A DNA stretch of 39,595 nucleotides. It comes from Insolitispirillum peregrinum. GTDB lineage: Bacteria > Pseudomonadota > Alphaproteobacteria > Rhodospirillales > Rhodospirillaceae. The notes below the pieces were generated by a model that was not told the DNA's origin, made no database searches, and saw only the letters and a list, made by a program, of their open reading frames with translations. Numbering within the stretch: position 1 is the stretch's first letter; the number at the start of each line of letters is the position of its first letter. Where the stretch lies: NCBI RefSeq assembly GCF_042665255.1, contig NZ_JBHTCD010000042.1, one strand, 5' to 3'. A program made the position numbers and the translations under genes. Of this stretch, positions 32,509-38,802 are shown piece by piece.

Positions 32509-32743
32509 CGATCTGCGCGATTTCGCCGCCTGCATGGCCGGATGGGAAGACAGCGGCGTTGAACTGGGCCCGGTGGCGGTGCGTGTCCTGCGGGCGCAGA
32601 TCACGGCCTATGCGGCGGCAGCGGAGTGCCTGGAGCAGCAGGTCATCCCCAACCACCAGCGGGGCGATCTGCCCCCCGAGGTGGCCCGGCTGGACGTGGA
32701 GCGGGCCAGCCGTCGCCGGGGTCGGCCCGGCGGTGCCCCATGA
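32498..32743 (+). CDS. Hypothetical phage protein (81 aa)
   Basis: A helical 81-residue protein (LRDFAACMAGWEDSGVELGPVAVRVLRAQI...AECLEQQV) with a basic C-terminus. A strong GGGAGG site precedes the ATG. It overlaps the preceding gene by 11 bp and the next start codon by ATGA. No family recognised. Confidence 0.65.
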   Translation: MLSNDLRDFAACMAGWEDSGVELGPVAVRVLRAQITAYAAAAECLEQQVIPNHQRGDLPPEVARLDVERASRRRGRPGGAP

Positions 32744-32874
32744 GGTGGCTGCTCTGGCTGTGGCGGCTGTGGCCACGTCCCCACCACCCCCGGCACCACG
32801 CGATATCACCGGCAGCCTTCGGGCTGGCATCGACCCTTTCCCAACCGAAAAAACCGAGGATAGACCATGACTGA
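32740..32874 (+). CDS. Possible small phage protein (44 aa)
   Basis: The ATG overlaps the preceding stop as ATGA, and the frame ends 8 bp inside the DUF3164 gene. That is the same coupling seen across this operon. It starts with a tryptophan/leucine-rich segment (MRWLLWLWRLWPRP) followed by a basic, proline-rich tail. It could be a tiny membrane-associated protein or just an open spacer. Confidence 0.35.
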   Translation: MRWLLWLWRLWPRPHHPRHHAISPAAFGLASTLSQPKKPRIDHD

Positions 32875-33475
32875 CCAACAGATGTACATGACCGATACCA
32901 AGGGCCGTCTGGTCCCCATCGCAGCGGTCAAGCCGCTCGACAAGCTGCGGGATGGTCTGGTTGCCGGGATGATGGGACGGGCACAGGGCCTGCGCGATGA
33001 CCTTGCGGCGTTCAAGGCCGACGTGATGGCCGAGATCACCGCCTTCGTCCAGCTTGCTGCCGGGGAATACGAGGTCCAGCTGGGCGGGATCAAAGGCAAC
33101 CTGACCCTGCGCAGCTATGACGGCCTGCGGGAAATCCGCGTGCAGGTGGCGGACCGGCTGGTGTTCGACGAGCGACTGAAGGTGGCCGAGCAACTGGTCG
33201 GTCAGTGTCTGGCGGACTGGTCTGCCGATGCCCGTCCCGAGCTGAAAGTGATTGTGGACCGGGCCTTCAAGACCGACAAGGACGGCAACGTGAACACGGC
33301 CGCCGTGCTGGACCTGCGCCGACTGGAGATCAACGACGCCCGCTGGAAAAAGGCGATGGAGGCCATTGCCGACGCGCTGACCGTGACCGGTACCAAAAGC
33401 TATGTGCGGTTTTACGAGCGCACGGCCCCCGATGCTCCGATGAAGGCGGTCAGCCTTGATCTGGCTGCGCTGTAG
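32867..33475 (+). CDS. DUF3164 family protein (Mu-like early gene)
   Basis: The 202-residue protein matches DUF3164, found in many Mu-like phages: MYMTDTKGRLVPIAAVKPLD, ITAFVQLAAGEYEVQLGG, GNLTLRSYDG, LRRLEINDARWKKAMEAI and GTKSYVRFYER. Its function is unknown, and it is sometimes misannotated as a sulfate transporter. It has no membrane helix. GAGGATAGACC precedes the ATG. Confidence 0.9.
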   Translation: MTDQQMYMTDTKGRLVPIAAVKPLDKLRDGLVAGMMGRAQGLRDDLAAFKADVMAEITAFVQLAAGEYEVQLGGIKGNLTLRSYDGLREIRVQVADRLVFDERLKVAEQLVGQCLADWSADARPELKVIVDRAFKTDKDGNVNTAAVLDLRRLEINDARWKKAMEAIADALTVTGTKSYVRFYERTAPDAPMKAVSLDLAAL

Positions 33476-33488
33476 GGGAGCACGGGTG

Positions 33489-33764
33489 ATGAGTGAACAG
33501 ACCCAACAGAATGGCCGCATTGACCTGTTGTTGTTGACGATGGAGCAGATCGTATCGCATCCGGTCGCCCACTGCTTGATCGAGGCCGTTCGGCATCCAG
33601 AAATCGGGCCAATCATCAATTACTACAAAACCCCCGAAGATGCGCGGAACGGCAACATCCAGATCCTCGACATCTGGGACCGGGAAAGCTGGCGCGAGGG
33701 ATATCGGCATGCCCGTCTCTGGCGGGTGGGCGGACTGGCTCACCGCGTTTTGAAAGGGGAGTGA
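33489..33764 (+). CDS. Hypothetical phage protein (91 aa)
   Basis: Unrecognised small soluble protein with a helical N-terminus (RIDLLLLTMEQIVSHPVAHCLIEAV) and an aromatic, basic C-terminus (WDRESWREGYRHARLWRVGG). The ATG lies 13 bp after DUF3164 and the stop is one base before the next ATG. Confidence 0.6.
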   Translation: MSEQTQQNGRIDLLLLTMEQIVSHPVAHCLIEAVRHPEIGPIINYYKTPEDARNGNIQILDIWDRESWREGYRHARLWRVGGLAHRVLKGE

Positions 33765-33765
33765 A

Positions 33766-34026
33766 ATGTATACCTCCAACGACCTTGCACGGGGTTTTAT
33801 TCGCAGCAAGCCCCAGCCCACACGCGCAGAAGCCCTGCAGTTCTCCTGCCAAGTGATGACGAATCGCGAGCACAGACTTTTTTATGGGGTCGCTGACACC
33901 CTCGACTGTGAAAGCGCCCTTGCCGCCTTGAAGGATCAGGCGATGGACCTGTCCGAATACATGGCGATAGCGATGCTGGAATACGCCATGGAAGGGGATG
34001 CGGTCGGGAGTGCGAATGATGAGTGA
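33766..34026 (+). CDS. Hypothetical phage protein (86 aa)
   Basis: Unrecognised acidic helical protein (ALAALKDQAMDLSEYMAIAMLEYAMEG). AGGGGAG precedes the ATG. It overlaps the next gene's start by 11 bp. Membership in the early operon is clear from spacing, but function is not. Confidence 0.6.
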   Translation: MYTSNDLARGFIRSKPQPTRAEALQFSCQVMTNREHRLFYGVADTLDCESALAALKDQAMDLSEYMAIAMLEYAMEGDAVGSANDE

Positions 34027-34294
34027 ACCAGTGACCCACGAGGACGAAGCCCGCGCAATGGAGGAGATCCGCCTTGCCATGGACCTGCTGTATCTCACGA
34101 TACAGGCCATTGCGGAAGCCTACCCGTATCTGCCCCCCACTGCGATCAGTACTGCCATGATCAATGTCGGTGCCCAGCACGGTATCAGTCACCAGCAATC
34201 GACAAGCGTGGCGGACTATCTCCACGGGGTGGCGGAGATGGTGACACGCGGGCGGGTCACGCACTTTACCGGAGGTGATGATGTCCGACACTGA
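34016..34294 (+). CDS. Hypothetical phage protein (92 aa)
   Basis: Helical protein of 92 residues with the segment EEIRLAMDLLYLTIQAIAEAYPYLP and a C-terminal SVADYLHGVAEMV. CGGGAG lies just before tandem ATGs at 34016 and 34019. The 3' end overlaps the next gene by 14 bp. No family recognised. Confidence 0.6.
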   Translation: MMSEPVTHEDEARAMEEIRLAMDLLYLTIQAIAEAYPYLPPTAISTAMINVGAQHGISHQQSTSVADYLHGVAEMVTRGRVTHFTGGDDVRH

Positions 34295-34766
34295 CACCCC
34301 CATTGATCCGGCCCATCCCGACGCGACGCCCCGGTCCAAACCGGTTATTGATCTCGGAGAATGGCGGATTGCCTATGGCCATCCGCGCTACCCGGAAAAG
34401 ATCTGCAAGCACCGAAGCCTGGTGTACAGCACCGAAGAACGGCGGGTGTGGTGCGAAGACTGTCAGCGCACGGTGGATAACTTCGACGCCTTCATGGTGC
34501 TGGCGAATGTCCATCATGACATGGTGAACACGCTGAAGCGGAAGATGCAGAAGGCTGACGAAATCCAAAAAGCCTGGCTCCACCGCAAAGCCGCCAAGGA
34601 GCTGGATCAGACATGGGGGCGAAAGATGGCCGTCGCCTGTCCCCATTGCGGGCGGGGCTTGCTGGCAGAGGATTTTGCCGGTGGTGGTGGTACCCGAACC
34701 TCCCGCGACATCGAGCTGGCCCGGCGTAAAAGAGAGAAGGGGGGGAACAATGATGGCAAGTTCTGA
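34281..34766 (+). CDS. Phage zinc-ribbon-like protein (161 aa)
   Basis: Two likely zinc clusters are visible. The first is C/H in EKICKHRSL with WCEDCQ, and the second is CPHCGRG near the C-terminus. A long charged helix lies between them (MVNTLKRKMQKADEIQKAWLH). GGAGG lies five bases before the ATG at 34281. A nucleic-acid or protein-binding role is likely, but no specific family is recognised. It overlaps the next gene by 17 bp. Confidence 0.65.
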   Translation: MSDTDTPIDPAHPDATPRSKPVIDLGEWRIAYGHPRYPEKICKHRSLVYSTEERRVWCEDCQRTVDNFDAFMVLANVHHDMVNTLKRKMQKADEIQKAWLHRKAAKELDQTWGRKMAVACPHCGRGLLAEDFAGGGGTRTSRDIELARRKREKGGNNDGKF

Positions 34767-35121
34767 CATTGACCTGCAAGACCTCTCGAAGGCTGAACTG
34801 ATTGCGCTGATCCAGCGCAACATCCCCTTCTTCAGACCGACGCATGTGCTAGAGGTCCGGATCAATACGCTCGATAGGCAGGCCACGGCAGCGTTTGATG
34901 CGTATGTCTGTGCATCCCAACGCAGTCGCGATGCTGCACAACCGTTGCAGCAGGCATGGGCCGTGTTCCACTCTGAAGGTTCCCCGGCTGCGCTCGAAAC
35001 TGCAACGAAGAAACAGCTCGAATGGGATACCGCCAACACTGAGGCGAACAAACACTATGCCCGGTACGAGCGACTGGAAAATGCCGCCCACCGGCTGTGG
35101 GACAAACTCCGCACCCTCTGA
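34750..35121 (+). CDS. Hypothetical phage protein, coiled-coil-like (123 aa)
   Basis: The 123-residue protein starts with a short LSKAELIALIQRNIPFF helix and continues as a mostly helical, charged chain (AFDAYVCASQRSRDAAQPLQ, EANKHYARYERLENAAHRLW). It may form a coiled coil. GGGGGG lies before tandem ATGs at 34750 and 34753. It ends 16 bp before gemA. Confidence 0.6.
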   Translation: MMASSDIDLQDLSKAELIALIQRNIPFFRPTHVLEVRINTLDRQATAAFDAYVCASQRSRDAAQPLQQAWAVFHSEGSPAALETATKKQLEWDTANTEANKHYARYERLENAAHRLWDKLRTL

Positions 35122-35137
35122 CAGAAGGTTTATCCCG

Positions 35138-35557
35138 ATGACACCTGACCGACGCGCCATGCTGGCAAAGGTCCACATCGCCAAGAAAGCCCTGTCGCTG
35201 GACGAGGAAACCTACCGGGCGGTGATCAGTCGCATGAGCAAGGGGAAGGCCACCAGCGCCAGTACTCTGTCTGACACCGGCTTGAACGACCTTTTACAGG
35301 AGTTCAAGCGGCTGGGCTGGCAAGCCCAAAAAGCTGCCCCCCGCACGGCGGCGAAAGACCCGCTGGCGGGCAAGGTCCGCGCTCTGTGGATTGCGCTGGC
35401 CGAGGCGGGGGTGGTGCGGGATCGGTCCGAGGCCGCCTTGCGCGGATATGTCCAGCGGATGACCGGCACCAGCGATCTGCGCTTTTGCGACGCCGGTCAA
35501 AAAGGCCGACTGATTGAAAGCCTGAAGCAGTGGGCCGCCCGTGCAGGGGGTGGATGA
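35138..35557 (+). CDS. gemA: GemA family regulatory protein (DUF1018, Mu gp16-like)
   Basis: The 139-residue protein matches the GemA/DUF1018 family: MLAKVHIAKKALSLDEETYRAVISRM near the start, LNDLLQEFKRLGW, then GKVRALWIALAEAGVVRD and YVQRMTGTSDLRFCDAGQ. In Mu, GemA alters host gene expression and DNA supercoiling. Here it sits directly before the Mor-like gene, matching Mu order. Confidence 0.88.
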   Translation: MTPDRRAMLAKVHIAKKALSLDEETYRAVISRMSKGKATSASTLSDTGLNDLLQEFKRLGWQAQKAAPRTAAKDPLAGKVRALWIALAEAGVVRDRSEAALRGYVQRMTGTSDLRFCDAGQKGRLIESLKQWAARAGGG

Positions 35558-35621
35558 CACGCAGCCCGCGCCCTGCCCGCCGGTGCAATTCACCCGATCC
35601 CCTCCACTGGAACCCAAGACA

Positions 35622-36044
35622 ATGGCAGATACCCCACCAACCCAAGACTATCCCGGCATACTGGGTGAGATCGCAGCCATCGCTGGTCCTGCCGCCGCTG
35701 AAGCGGTGGCGCGGGCGAAGGGTGGGCGGCCTGCGTATTTCCCTCGTCGCCCAATGGCTGGTCACTGGCTGGCTGATGCCGTAGGATTGGACAAGGCACA
35801 GGCAATTTGTGATCGACTGGTGGGCGGCGGCAGCGGTTTCACTGTTCCGGTGCCCGTCGGCCCCAGTGGGTCGCGGGCGCGCGTGTGGCGGACGATCAGC
35901 GAGGCTTTGGCAGAGGGGTGCTCGGTCCCCGAAGCGGCACATCGGGCCGGGGTTGATATCCGGACCGCACGCAGGCATAAAAACGGCTACAGTGGACCGC
36001 GCCGCCCTGCCAACAGCGATGATCAGGGCTCGTTCGATTTTTAG
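35622..36044 (+). CDS. Mor-like middle-gene transcription activator
   Basis: Mor activates the Mu middle promoter. The 140-residue protein has the family layout: an N-terminal dimerisation part (GILGEIAAIAGPAAAEAVARAK, GGRPAYFPRRP, LADAVGLDKAQAICDRL) and a C-terminal helix-turn-helix (ISEALAEGCSVPEAAHRAGVDIRTARRH). The ATG at 35622 is the natural start. The frame is open to a GTG at 35541 after GCAGGG. It closes the early operon, and a 180-bp control region follows. Confidence 0.78.
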   Translation: MADTPPTQDYPGILGEIAAIAGPAAAEAVARAKGGRPAYFPRRPMAGHWLADAVGLDKAQAICDRLVGGGSGFTVPVPVGPSGSRARVWRTISEALAEGCSVPEAAHRAGVDIRTARRHKNGYSGPRRPANSDDQGSFDF

Positions 36045-36062
36045 GCGGTGTACCTGCCATTA

Positions 36063-36120
36063 GAGCGTTTTCAGCGCCGCATTTTCCGAGCCGTTGACCG
36101 GAGACGGTCAACTTGTAAAG
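36063..36120 (-). repeat. Palindromic intergenic repeat, copy 2, inside the prophage
   Basis: Read on the minus strand, caagttgaccgtc, ggtcaacggctcggaaaatg and gaaaacgctcta match the element at 131-224, with an internal deletion. It begins 19 bases after the mor-like stop. A host-type intergenic repeat inside a phage genome suggests long residence in this lineage. Confidence 0.65.
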
Positions 36121-36149
36121 ACAATCCGATAATCAGAAACGCCAAGGTA

Positions 36150-36214
36150 CCGGGCATTTGCCCGGCTTATGTCTTTGGGGATTACTCGCCAAACTTGCAC
36201 CACATTTGATGTGG
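36150..36214 (+). promoter_or_regulatory. Candidate middle-promoter region with two hairpins
   Basis: ccgggca (36150-36156) pairs with tgcccgg (36159-36165), and ccacat (36200-36205) with atgtgg (36209-36214). The region lies between the Mor-like gene and the lysis genes, where the Mor-dependent middle promoter would be expected. The first could end the early transcript and the second could be an activator site. I see no clear -10/-35 pair, as expected for an activator-dependent promoter. Confidence 0.4.
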
Positions 36215-36224
36215 AGCAAGAGAC

Positions 36225-36818
36225 ATGCTGCCTCCCCGGCAAGATACTTTCCCGCTCGCCCTCGATTTTGTGCTGGGCCACGAAGGCGGCTATGTCGCCG
36301 ATCCCCGCGACCCCGGCGGCGCGACCAATCATGGCGTCTCGTTGGCGTGGTTGCGCAAGGCGGGCCTGCTGGATCTCGACCATGACGGTCATCCCGATGG
36401 CGATATCGATCTGGATGGCGACATTGACCCCGACGACATCCGCGCCCTGCAGCGCGACGATGCGGCCCGGCTGTACCGCCATCACTGGTGGGACCGCTAC
36501 AGCTATGGGGTGTTGCCACCGGTGATCGCGATCAAGGTGGTTGATCTGGCGGTCAACATGGGGGCATCGCAGGCACACCGCCTGTTGCAGCGCGCCTGCA
36601 CCGCCTGTGGTCAGCCTGTCCGCGAGGACGGGGTGCTGGGCTCCCAGACCCGCACTGCCGTGTGGGCCGTGCGCGATGATCGCCTGCTGACAGCTCTGTG
36701 TGAGCAGGCTGAATCGTTCTACCGCCGTCTGGCCGCCGCCGCCCCCGCGCGCGAGGTGTTCCTGAAGGGCTGGCTTCGGCGGGCCAAGGCTCGCCCGGTT
36801 GTTGCGGAGGGTCGGTGA
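36225..36818 (+). CDS. GH108-type endolysin with acidic loop insertion
   Basis: This 197-residue peptidoglycan hydrolase has the GH108 N-terminal signature GHEGGYVADPRDPGGATNHGVS with catalytic E20. The YRHHWWDRY motif and a C-terminal peptidoglycan-binding-3-like part (VDLAVNMGASQAHRLLQRAC...DGVLGSQTRTAV) follow. Residues 50-71 form a DxDxDG-rich loop (DLDHDGHPDGD then DLDGDIDPDD) that looks like a calcium-binding insertion. There is no signal peptide, so release should depend on the holin encoded next. Confidence 0.9.
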   Translation: MLPPRQDTFPLALDFVLGHEGGYVADPRDPGGATNHGVSLAWLRKAGLLDLDHDGHPDGDIDLDGDIDPDDIRALQRDDAARLYRHHWWDRYSYGVLPPVIAIKVVDLAVNMGASQAHRLLQRACTACGQPVREDGVLGSQTRTAVWAVRDDRLLTALCEQAESFYRRLAAAAPAREVFLKGWLRRAKARPVVAEGR

Positions 36819-37351
36819 TGGATCCGATCACGGCAGCCTTGGGGCTGGTATCAGTGGCCGCCCCCTACATTGGCAAGTGGCTGGGGGGAAGCGATGGCGA
36901 AGACGTGGCGACTAAAGTTGTCGCAGCAGCGCAAGCAGTCACTGGGGCGAACACAACGGCACAGGCTGCCTCGGCTCTGGCGGCGGACCCGACCCTGCAA
37001 CTGCAATTCCAGACCCATATGGCCACCCTGAATGCCGACCTCGAACGGGCATACCTGCAGGATCGCCAAAGCGCCCGCCAACGGGATGTCGAGCTGGCCA
37101 AATCAGGGCGCAGCAACGTCCGCGCTGACCTGATGGTGGCGGGGGTGACGCTCGGGCTGATCGCCTGCATCGGGGTGCTGGCGTTCTACCGCAACCAGGT
37201 CCCCGGCGAGGTGGTGGGAATCCTGTCCACCGTGGCGGGGATTTTCGGGGCCTGCCTGAAAGATGCCTTTGCCTTCGAGTTCGGCAGCAGCCGGTCCTCA
37301 AAGGAAAAGGACGCCCTGATTGCCCAGAGCATCGGGGGTGGCCGTGGCTGA
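36818..37351 (+). CDS. Phage holin (3-TM / GTA-type)
   Basis: The 177-residue protein has an N-terminal hydrophobic segment (PITAALGLVSVAAPYIGKWL), a long amphipathic helix and two C-terminal membrane helices (DLMVAGVTLGLIACIGVLAF and VVGILSTVAGIFGACL). It ends in a charged tail (SSRSSKEKDALI). The pattern fits the 3-TM holin group seen in gene transfer agents and Mu-like phages. GGAGG precedes the ATG at 36818, which touches the endolysin stop codon. Confidence 0.82.
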   Translation: MDPITAALGLVSVAAPYIGKWLGGSDGEDVATKVVAAAQAVTGANTTAQAASALAADPTLQLQFQTHMATLNADLERAYLQDRQSARQRDVELAKSGRSNVRADLMVAGVTLGLIACIGVLAFYRNQVPGEVVGILSTVAGIFGACLKDAFAFEFGSSRSSKEKDALIAQSIGGGRG

Positions 37352-37583
37352 CAGCATCGACAACGCCCAGATGGCCGACCAGATCCACCGCGAGGCCCTG
37401 CTGTCCCGCCGCAAGCGACCGCTGCCGAACCGTGACATGGCAACCGGGAGCAGCCCGGCCCGCTGCACCGGCTGCGGTGATGCCATCCCGCCAGAGCGGC
37501 GGCAGGCGGTCCCCGGCACAGCCCTGTGCGCCGACTGTGCCACCGACCACGAGCGCCGGGCGCGCCAGCAGCGGGGGATCTGA
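37344..37583 (+). CDS. DksA/TraR-type C4 zinc-finger protein (79 aa)
   Basis: The protein carries CTGCGDAIPPERR and LCADCATDHERR, the CxxC...CxxC pair of the DksA/TraR zinc finger, preceded by a charged helix. Small TraR-like proteins bind the RNA polymerase secondary channel, so a role in tuning host or phage transcription is plausible. The start is a GTG at 37344 after a G-run. It overlaps the holin by 8 bp and the next start codon by TGATG. Confidence 0.8.
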   Translation: MADSIDNAQMADQIHREALLSRRKRPLPNRDMATGSSPARCTGCGDAIPPERRQAVPGTALCADCATDHERRARQQRGI

Positions 37584-37903
37584 TGACGATTGAAGTCGAT
37601 ATCTGGCAGCTTGTCGGAGCCCTGCTTTCAACGTTTGTGGCCTTTGTCACCTTTGTTGCCGCTGCCGGGAAAGTCTTGCTCGGCCAGATTGACCGACGGC
37701 TGGAACTGAGGTTTTCGGCCGTCGAAGCCGCCGCAAAAGACCTGCAGGCGCTGGAACGGGACTTCCTGAGCTGGAAGGCGGACCTGCCGCTGCAGTACGT
37801 CCGCCGGGACGACTATGTGCGCAACCAGACCATCATCGAAGCCAAGCTCGATGCACTGGCTGTGCGCATCGACAACATGCATTTGCGGGAAGGGGGAAAA
37901 TGA
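37583..37903 (+). CDS. DUF2730-like membrane/coiled-coil protein (106 aa)
   Basis: One N-terminal membrane helix (IWQLVGALLSTFVAFVTFVAAAGKVLL) is followed by a coiled coil (LELRFSAVEAAAKDLQALERDF). A conserved-looking LPLQYVRRDDYVRNQTIIEAKLDAL follows, as in DUF2730-type proteins of Mu-like phages. It could be the inner-membrane spanin (Rz-like) component, but no outer-membrane partner is visible. It overlaps the genes on both sides by one to four bases. Confidence 0.65.
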   Translation: MTIEVDIWQLVGALLSTFVAFVTFVAAAGKVLLGQIDRRLELRFSAVEAAAKDLQALERDFLSWKADLPLQYVRRDDYVRNQTIIEAKLDALAVRIDNMHLREGGK

Positions 37904-38211
37904 TGGACATCGATGTCGCCAAGGTGCGGCGGGAAAGCCTGCGCTGGTTGATCCTGCTGGCGTATTACAATGCACGGCCTGTCGATCTGGTCGAGGCGGT
38001 GGTGCTGGCGACCGCGCAAGGGGTCTATCCCGACGCATCGGTGCTGGAGGTGCGGCGTGAGATCGACTATCTGGCCGACCGTCAACTGGTTGAGGTGCGG
38101 AAAGACCCGGCTGGCCCGTGGTGGGGGAACCTGACCCGTCTCGGTACTGATGTCGTCGAGTACACGGTTGACTGCCAGCCGGGGATTGCCCGGCCCGTCC
38201 GGTACTGGTGA
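37900..38211 (+). CDS. Mu gp26-like protein, winged-helix-like (103 aa)
   Basis: The protein reads VRRESLRWLILLAYYNARPVDLVEAVVLATAQ, then VLEVRREIDYLADRQLVEVRKDP and GNLTRLGTDVVEYTVDC. This is a winged-helix-like fold typical of the small gene before gp27 in Mu-like phages. Role unknown. AGGGGG precedes tandem ATGs at 37900 and 37903. It ends 3 bp before the gp27-like gene. Confidence 0.72.
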   Translation: MMDIDVAKVRRESLRWLILLAYYNARPVDLVEAVVLATAQGVYPDASVLEVRREIDYLADRQLVEVRKDPAGPWWGNLTRLGTDVVEYTVDCQPGIARPVRYW

Positions 38212-38214
38212 ACC

Positions 38215-38802
38215 ATGGCCCGGCGATCCTCTGTTGATGCCCTGCCGGACGACGTCCGCCGCTGGCTGGATCGTGCCTTGTCTGATCAGGGCTTCAGCCA
38301 GTATCAGGCCCTCGAAGAGGCCCTGAGGGAGCGGGGCTTTGCCATCAGCAAATCAGCCATCCACCGCTATGGGCAGAAGCTGGAACGGCGGCTGGCGGCC
38401 ATCAAGGCTTCGACCGAGGCAGCAAAGCTGATGGCCGATGCCTCCCCGGATGATCAGGATGCGCGCTCCGAAGCCCTGACCGCGATGATCCAGACCGAGC
38501 TGTTCGAGACACTGGTCAACCTGCAGGAAGCCACCGACGACAAGATCGACCCCGCCGAGCGGGTCAAGATGCTGTCCTCGGCTGCCAAAAACATCGCCAC
38601 CCTGACCCGCTCCAGCGTCAACCTGAAGCGCTTCCAGCGCGATGTGGCAGCACAGGTCACCAAAGAGGCTGCCGAAACGGCTGCCTCGGCAGCCCGTGAA
38701 GGCGGAGCGACAGACGATCAGGTTGCTTTCATCCGCGCCCGCATCCTTGGTATCGATCGGGGCATCGATCGGGGTATCGATCAGGACGGTCGCCATGACT
38801 GA
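38215..38802 (+). CDS. DUF3486 family protein (Mu gp27-like)
   Basis: The 195-residue protein matches DUF3486: an N-terminal helix-turn-helix (LPDDVRRWLDRALSDQGFSQYQALEEALRERGFAISKSAIHRYGQ), long helices, then LTRSSVNLKRFQRDVA. It lies directly before the terminase, where the small terminase subunit is expected, so it is a probable small terminase. Its C-terminus contains a short tandem repeat (GIDRGIDRGIDQ). It overlaps the terminase start by 8 bp. Confidence 0.85.
   Translation: MARRSSVDALPDDVRRWLDRALSDQGFSQYQALEEALRERGFAISKSAIHRYGQKLERRLAAIKASTEAAKLMADASPDDQDARSEALTAMIQTELFETLVNLQEATDDKIDPAERVKMLSSAAKNIATLTRSSVNLKRFQRDVAAQVTKEAAETAASAAREGGATDDQVAFIRARILGIDRGIDRGIDQDGRHD
38749..38785 (+). 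repeat. 12-bp in-frame tandem repeat at the gp27-like C-terminus
   Basis: The unit ggtatcgatcgg occurs three times, with one or two changes, and is translated as GIDR-GIDR-GIDQ. Being a multiple of three, it keeps the frame. It probably arose by slippage. Confidence 0.75.
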
